From a bacterium UBA2219 (lineage in GTDB: Bacteria > Desulfobacterota > Deferrimicrobia > Deferrimicrobiales > Deferrimicrobiaceae), in the NCBI GenBank assembly GCA_002327765.1, contig DCUH01000133.1, forward strand, positions 1 to 54,831: DNA of 54,831 bases. The letters run 5' to 3'. The notes beneath the pieces are model-generated. The model made no database searches. It worked only from the letters and a program-made list of their open reading frames with translations, and was not told where the DNA came from. Below, in pieces: positions 51,019 through 54,831 of this stretch. Both the position numbers and the translations under genes were made by a program. Numbering within the stretch: the stretch's first letter is position 1; the number at the start of each line of letters is the position of its first letter.

Positions 51019-51795
51019 ATGAGAAACCCGGCCTTCGCCGTCCTTTCATTGATACTGATGATCGCCGCCGCTGCCCCGGATCGCGCGATGGCCTTCGGGA
51101 ACGGCGACCCCGCGAAGAACAGCTGCGCCTCCTGCCACACCCTCTCCCGGGAGGAAGCGGCGTCGCTCCTGGAGGGAACCGCGGACAACGTCACGGGCAT
51201 TGCCCCCGGCCCGTTCCTGGGGACCTGGGAAGTGGACGCCTCGATCGGGGGCAAGGTCTACCCCCTCTACGTGGACTTCTCGAAGAAATACCTGGTCCAG
51301 GGGCAGATCATCCGCCTGCGGGACGGCGAAAACATCTCGCGGCTGCGCTTCTCCGAGCTGAACCGGGTCGACGTCTCCTCCATCCCGTTGGACGACGCCA
51401 TCGTCCTGGGGAACGCGTCGTCGAAGCGGCGGGTCATCGTCCTTACCGACCCCTCCTGCCCGTACTGCGTCCGGCTGCACGAAGCAATCAAGGATGCGGT
51501 CCGCAAGGACCCGGAAGCGGCGTTCTACATCATGCCGTACCCGCGCAACCCGGGCGACAGGTTCACCTACACGAGGTGCCAGGCGGCGGTGTGCGACAAG
51601 ACGGGGAAGCTCCTAGACGACGCGTTCGCCGGGAGGAAGGTCCCGCCCCCGACGTGCCAGAGCGACGCCGTGGACCGTACGATCCGGCTGGCAGAACGGC
51701 TCCGTACCCAGGGGACCCCGTCCATGATCCTGCCGGACGGGCGCATCGTCACCGGGGCCATGGGGGCCGACGCGCTGCTTGCTCTGACCCGATAG
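51019..51795 (+). CDS. DsbC-like thiol-disulfide protein with an N-terminal haem-binding motif
   Basis: A 258-residue exported protein; ATG at 51019 follows GGAGGAAC, so the longer frame from 50977 is not used. Signal peptide about 1-25. Directly after it lies a c-type haem motif CASCH (36-40). Residues about 55-125 match the DsbC dimerisation domain, and the C-terminal thioredoxin fold has CPYC at 147-150 and the cis-Pro loop GTPSMIL. Two further Cys (in TRCQAAVCDK) may form a structural disulfide. The union of a haem site with a disulfide isomerase is unusual and may link electron transfer to cysteine redox state, perhaps in cytochrome maturation. Confidence 0.9.
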   Translation: MRNPAFAVLSLILMIAAAAPDRAMAFGNGDPAKNSCASCHTLSREEAASLLEGTADNVTGIAPGPFLGTWEVDASIGGKVYPLYVDFSKKYLVQGQIIRLRDGENISRLRFSELNRVDVSSIPLDDAIVLGNASSKRRVIVLTDPSCPYCVRLHEAIKDAVRKDPEAAFYIMPYPRNPGDRFTYTRCQAAVCDKTGKLLDDAFAGRKVPPPTCQSDAVDRTIRLAERLRTQGTPSMILPDGRIVTGAMGADALLALTR

Positions 51796-51967
51796 ACGCG
51801 CCCCTTTTCCCCTCAGGGAAATTACATGAACGTCATTAAACCCGTTTCCCGGAAAGATCCGTATCGAACGATTTCCGCGCGAATATAACGCCTCCCTTTT
51901 TCCGTCGGTCCGTATTTCCGTCGTAATTCAATAATTTATCCCCCCTCCATTCGCAGGAATCAATCTC

Positions 51968-51982
51968 GGCACGATTATTGAT
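51968..51982 (+). promoter_or_regulatory. Possible sigma-54 promoter before the small lipoprotein gene
   Basis: GGCACG at 51968-51973 and TTGAT at 51978-51982 match the RpoN -24/-12 pattern with correct 10-base spacing, but the -12 GC is GA, a significant deviation. A stable hairpin (tccttcgc-aaggaa-gcgaagga, 52000-52021) lies between it and the gene start at 52037, close to the ribosome site. Confidence 0.3.
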
Positions 51983-52036
51983 TCTGTGGACCGGCATGGA
52001 TCCTTCGCAAGGAAGCGAAGGACCGGGAGGGATGAG

Positions 52037-52474
52037 ATGAATCGACCGGGGACGTTGAAACTCTTCCTGGGGCTGCTCGCGATCGCGATGATCTTCGCCG
52101 CCTGCGGCGGCGGTGGCTCGGAATCCCAGGCCACGGGATCGCCATCGGGCTCCATGCTGCTGTCCTGGGACGTCCCGGACGCCACCATCGACAACACGGC
52201 CATCGATCCGTATGAAGATCTCGACCATTACGAAATCTACGTCGGCGTGGACCCGGTCTTCACGGAGGAAGACACCCCGGCGGCCGTCGTGTCCGCGGTG
52301 GAAGACATCCTCTCGGACAACGGGCAGATCGGCAGGGAACTAATCACCGATTTCGACCTGGCCCTTCTCGAGGGACTTCCTTCGGCAAGCCAACTCTACG
52401 TCACGCTGAGAGCGGTAGGGACCGACGGGCAGAAATCCGGTTTCATGGAACCCGTCTCCTGGACCCGGTCATAA
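52037..52474 (+). CDS. Small Fn3-like lipoprotein
   Basis: A 145-residue lipoprotein; ATG at 52037 follows GGGAGGG. The lipobox IFAAC places the lipid on Cys23. The mature part is a single Fn3-like domain (MLLSWDVPDATID, then DHYEIYVGVDPVF and LYVTLRAVGTDGQKSG), related in layout to the end domains of the next protein. It is probably a surface or periplasmic partner of that protein, 19 bases upstream of it. Confidence 0.87.
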   Translation: MNRPGTLKLFLGLLAIAMIFAACGGGGSESQATGSPSGSMLLSWDVPDATIDNTAIDPYEDLDHYEIYVGVDPVFTEEDTPAAVVSAVEDILSDNGQIGRELITDFDLALLEGLPSASQLYVTLRAVGTDGQKSGFMEPVSWTRS

Positions 52475-52493
52475 GGCAAAAGAGGAAACGATC

Positions 52494-54074
52494 ATGAAGA
52501 AAACCACCATCGGACTTCTGGCGCTTGGGATCTTCCTTGCCGCCTGCGGGTTCGCCTCCGCCGCGACCCACACCATAAGCTGGTCCCCCGCGACCACCTG
52601 CACGGACGGCTCCGGGATCAGCGGCGCGACCGTCACCTACTCGCTGTACTGGTCCACGAGCTCCTCCCTGTCGTCCGTGAGCACCATCGCCACCGGGCTG
52701 ACGGGAACCTCCCATACCTTCGACCCGTCCGCGCTGGGGATGACCGCGGGCGGCACGGTCTACTTCGCCATGAAGACGACGTTGAGCACCGGCCCGGTGT
52801 CGGGCTACTCCTCCGCCCTGTCGTGGACCGTCCCCGCGAAGACCCTGAGCGGCATCTCCATCGGCGGGGCGTCCTCCGTCAATGAAGGCGCCGCGAGCGT
52901 CTACACCGCCACTGCGACGTGGAGCGACGGCTCGACGACCTCCGTCACGCCGACCTGGAGTCTTTCCGCGACGTCGTACGCCGCCATCAACAGCTCCGGG
53001 ACCCTGACGGCCGCGTCGGTCGCCGCCAGCCAGACCGTCACCGTCAACGCGAGCTACACCAGCGGCGGCGTCACCCGGACCGCCGCCAAGTCCGTCACCA
53101 TCGCGAACGTAGCGGCCGTTTTGAGCGGCATCGCCATCAACGGCGCCTCGTCCGTCAACGAGGGGACGACGAGCACGTTCACCGTCACCGCCGCCTGGAG
53201 CGACGGGACCTCGACCGCCGTCACGCCGTCCTGGGGCGTTTCCGGCACGACGTACGCTTCCATCAACAGCTCCGGGACCCTGACGGCCGCGTCGGTCGCC
53301 GCCAACCAGACCGTCACCGTCAACGCGAGCTACACCAGCGGCGGCGTCACCCGGACCGCCGCCAAGTCCGTCACCATCGCGAACGTGACGGCCGCCCTGA
53401 CCGGCATCACCATAGGCGGGGCGGCTTCCGTCAACGAAGGGGGCACGGCCCTCTACACCGCGACGGCCTCATGGAGCGACGGAACCACGTCCTCCGTCGC
53501 CCCGACCTGGAGTCTCGGCGGCACCGCGTACGCCGCCATCAACAGCGTCGGCGTCCTGACCGCCGGATCGGTTTCCGCCAACCAGACCGTCACCGTGAAC
53601 GCGAGCTACGCCGCCGGAGGCACCACCAGGACCGCCTCCAAGCCCGTCGCCGTAGTCAACGTGGAACGGCCCGTCCCGGCGGCGGCCACACACCTCAAGA
53701 TCGGCAAGCCGGACATCGTCGCCCAGGACACCTGGAGACTCTCCTGGGACGCCGTGACGACCTACGCGAACGGCGAGGAGCTCGTAGCCGGCGCCACCGT
53801 CCTGTACGACGTGTACTGGTCACGCGATCCTTCGCTCGCGGCGGACAACCTGGCCCTGCTGACGAGGTCGACCACCGCCACGCAGGTCGACTTCCAGCCG
53901 CTGTCCCTGGGGATGGCCCAGCAGGAAAGGGTCTACTTCGCCCTGCGGACGAGGCTCGGCTCCGGCGACCAGTCCGCCCTCTCCTCCTCCCTGCCGTGGC
54001 GGGTGATGAACAGGGGGCCGGTCGCCCCGGACAAAGGCAAGATCGGGTTGAAGACGATCGTCTCCAGGAACTAG
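52494..54074 (+). CDS. Exported protein: Fn3-like ends around three BIG2-like repeats
   Basis: A 526-residue exported protein. The signal region is MKKTTIGLLALGIFLAAC, which could be a lipobox (Cys18) or a normal cleavage after FASA. Residues about 25-115 and 395-510 are homologous to each other (TISWSPATTCTDG versus RLSWDAVTTYANG; both end with SSALSW/SSSLPW). Between them are three 92-residue bacterial Ig-like repeats (118-209, 210-301, 302-393), each with SVNEG, ATWSDG-like and INSSGTLTAASVAA motifs. Likely an extracellular structural or adhesive protein. A strong terminator follows. Confidence 0.88.
   Translation: MKKTTIGLLALGIFLAACGFASAATHTISWSPATTCTDGSGISGATVTYSLYWSTSSSLSSVSTIATGLTGTSHTFDPSALGMTAGGTVYFAMKTTLSTGPVSGYSSALSWTVPAKTLSGISIGGASSVNEGAASVYTATATWSDGSTTSVTPTWSLSATSYAAINSSGTLTAASVAASQTVTVNASYTSGGVTRTAAKSVTIANVAAVLSGIAINGASSVNEGTTSTFTVTAAWSDGTSTAVTPSWGVSGTTYASINSSGTLTAASVAANQTVTVNASYTSGGVTRTAAKSVTIANVTAALTGITIGGAASVNEGGTALYTATASWSDGTTSSVAPTWSLGGTAYAAINSVGVLTAGSVSANQTVTVNASYAAGGTTRTASKPVAVVNVERPVPAAATHLKIGKPDIVAQDTWRLSWDAVTTYANGEELVAGATVLYDVYWSRDPSLAADNLALLTRSTTATQVDFQPLSLGMAQQERVYFALRTRLGSGDQSALSSSLPWRVMNRGPVAPDKGKIGLKTIVSRN
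52845..53672 (+). repeat. Three tandem 276-bp coding repeats
   Basis: The same strings (for example catcaacagctccgggaccc) recur at 52985 and 53261, exactly 276 bases apart; the first two units are nearly identical over about 120 bases, the third is more diverged. Recent duplication or gene conversion is likely. Confidence 0.85.
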
Positions 54075-54101
54075 CCGGCACGACCCGCCGGCCGGACCTT
54101 G

Positions 54102-54134
54102 AAGGGGCACCGTCCATCGGTGCCCCTTTTTTTT
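54102..54134 (+). terminator. Rho-independent terminator
   Basis: A perfect 11-bp stem, aaggggcaccg (54102-54112) with cggtgcccctt (54118-54128), a 5-base loop, and a run of eight T from 54127. It ends the exported-repeat-protein operon. Confidence 0.92.
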
Positions 54135-54231
54135 CGCCGCCCGGCGCCCAATCGCGCACCGTTACGGCGAGTCGGCCGCGTCGCGCCTTTTTTCATCCTT
54201 GACATGCGGTGGCCTCAACGTGGAAAATTGT

Positions 54232-54240
54232 TGCTATAAT
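54232..54240 (+). promoter_or_regulatory. Extended -10 promoter of the universal stress protein gene
   Basis: TGCTATAAT: a perfect TATAAT (54235-54240) with the TGn extension. A TTGACA at 54199-54204 is 30 bases away, too far to serve as its -35. Confidence 0.6.
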
Positions 54241-54303
54241 CTTAGAAGGCCAAAAAATCTCCGTATTTTCCCGGGAAACCGGTCAGGAAGAAAAGGAGGC
54301 GGC

Positions 54304-54795
54304 ATGTACAAGAACATTCTATTGCCTACGGACGGATTGGGTAAATGTGCATTCGGCACCTGTCACGGGGTTTTGCTTGCGAAGGATCTCAAGGCGAAGG
54401 TAACGGCCGTCTGCGTAACAGACAAGCTTTCCGCCAAGGAAATCCTGAAGGCCTATCCCGGCTCCGAGAACTGGTCGATTTCGGATGGCGCGCGGGCGAA
54501 GGACGCCTTGGCGCAGGCGGAGGAAGCGAAGAAGGAACTGGCGGAGAAGGCGCTGACCGTCGCGGAGAAGATGTGCTCCGAGAACGGCGTATCCTGCGAC
54601 AAAGTGCATCTCCCCGGAGAAGACCCGGTGGACGGCATCCTGCAGGTGGCCAAGAACAGCAAGTGCGACCTGATCTTCCTCTCCACCCACGGCAACCCCG
54701 GAGTCCTGGGCACGCTGTTCGGGACCGTGGCGAAGAAGGTCCTTTCGCACTCGAAGGTCCCCGTCCTCATCCATCATTGCGGCGGCCCGAAATAA
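54304..54795 (+). CDS. Universal stress protein (UspA family)
   Basis: A 163-residue soluble protein; AAGGAGG precedes ATG at 54304. The Rossmann-like fold shows NILLPTDGLGK at the start and the nucleotide-loop region STHGNPGVLGTLFGTVAKKVL near the end, with the Gly residues typical of ATP-binding members; SKVPVLI closes the domain. A longer-than-usual helical insert (about residues 60-85, AKDALAQAEEAKKELAEKA) lies in the middle. The gene is monocistronic with its own promoter; it probably responds to starvation or stress. Confidence 0.93.
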   Translation: MYKNILLPTDGLGKCAFGTCHGVLLAKDLKAKVTAVCVTDKLSAKEILKAYPGSENWSISDGARAKDALAQAEEAKKELAEKALTVAEKMCSENGVSCDKVHLPGEDPVDGILQVAKNSKCDLIFLSTHGNPGVLGTLFGTVAKKVLSHSKVPVLIHHCGGPK

Positions 54796-54831
54796 GGACG
54801 ACGCCACCCCGACATAGAAGGCAAAACGGGA

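Noticed and set aside
19456..53672. Tandem repeats as CRISPR-like arrays
   Set aside because: The periods are 297 and 276 bases, in frame, and encode Fn3/BIG domains; no 20-40 base repeats with spacers exist in the window.
54199..54240. TTGACA plus TATAAT as a standard promoter for the universal stress gene
   Set aside because: The spacer is 30 bases, far from 17; only the extended -10 is kept. A sigma-54 reading (GG...GC) was also tried and has a 9-base instead of 10-base spacing.

Overview
The window is GC-rich and densely coded. It carries a typical set of genes for a Gram-negative, electron-transfer-oriented bacterium: multihaem cytochromes, an alternative-complex-III-like operon, a type IV pilin-like protein, a chemoreceptor, several c-di-GMP and histidine-kinase signalling proteins, TonB, and lipoproteins with lipoboxes. 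This fits a deltaproteobacterial lineage (Desulfobacterota or Desulfuromonadota type). That placement is an inference from gene content and style; no rRNA marker is present. No transposase, integrase, phage gene or CRISPR array was seen.

Layout. Bases 1-7149 are on the minus strand: a cut-off exported protein, two nucleoside-gate membrane proteins, a chemoreceptor, and a five-gene run (ATC-hydrolase-like, small cytochrome c, endonuclease IV, DUF2889, M29 aminopeptidase), then an inverted-repeat-rich gap and a SpoVG-like small protein. Next come priA (minus), a PAS histidine kinase (plus), tRNA-Ala(CGC) with a 25-bp copy of its 3' end nearby, and a pilin-like gene overlapping a HAMP-GAF-HD-GYP gene. 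Bases 14288-18745 form a compact operon-like unit: an XRE/cupin regulator behind a near-consensus promoter, then lysine 2,3-aminomutase, two different ATP-grasp ligases and a GNAT acetyltransferase, the last four all overlapping. This is the best candidate in the window for an undescribed small-molecule pathway.

Bases 19036-21468 encode a large repeat lipoprotein whose 3' end overlaps convergent addA; addB follows. From 27993 to 34486 runs a plus-strand set: methyltransferase, Zn/Cd-type P-ATPase, MFS transporter, TonB-like protein and a histidine kinase that has lost its phosphoacceptor His and both N-box Asn residues. After a membrane hydrolase and fumC (minus) come a SulP transporter with an unusual C-terminal extension, a helical protein, a cupin, and a ~300-bp palindromic element.

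Bases 42026-47865 hold actA, a split actB, actC, actD and actE: a quinol-oxidising alternative complex III-like module without the second NrfD-like subunit and without an adjacent oxidase. The end of the window has a class II amidotransferase, an FmdB zinc ribbon, two metallophosphoesterases, a haem-motif/DsbC fusion, two secreted Fn3/BIG-repeat proteins, a strong terminator and a universal stress protein. Both extracellular repeat-protein loci are preceded by sequences resembling sigma-54 promoters.

All functions are read from the sequence and from recall of families; nothing was searched. Start codons that were chosen against alternatives are flagged in the entries.
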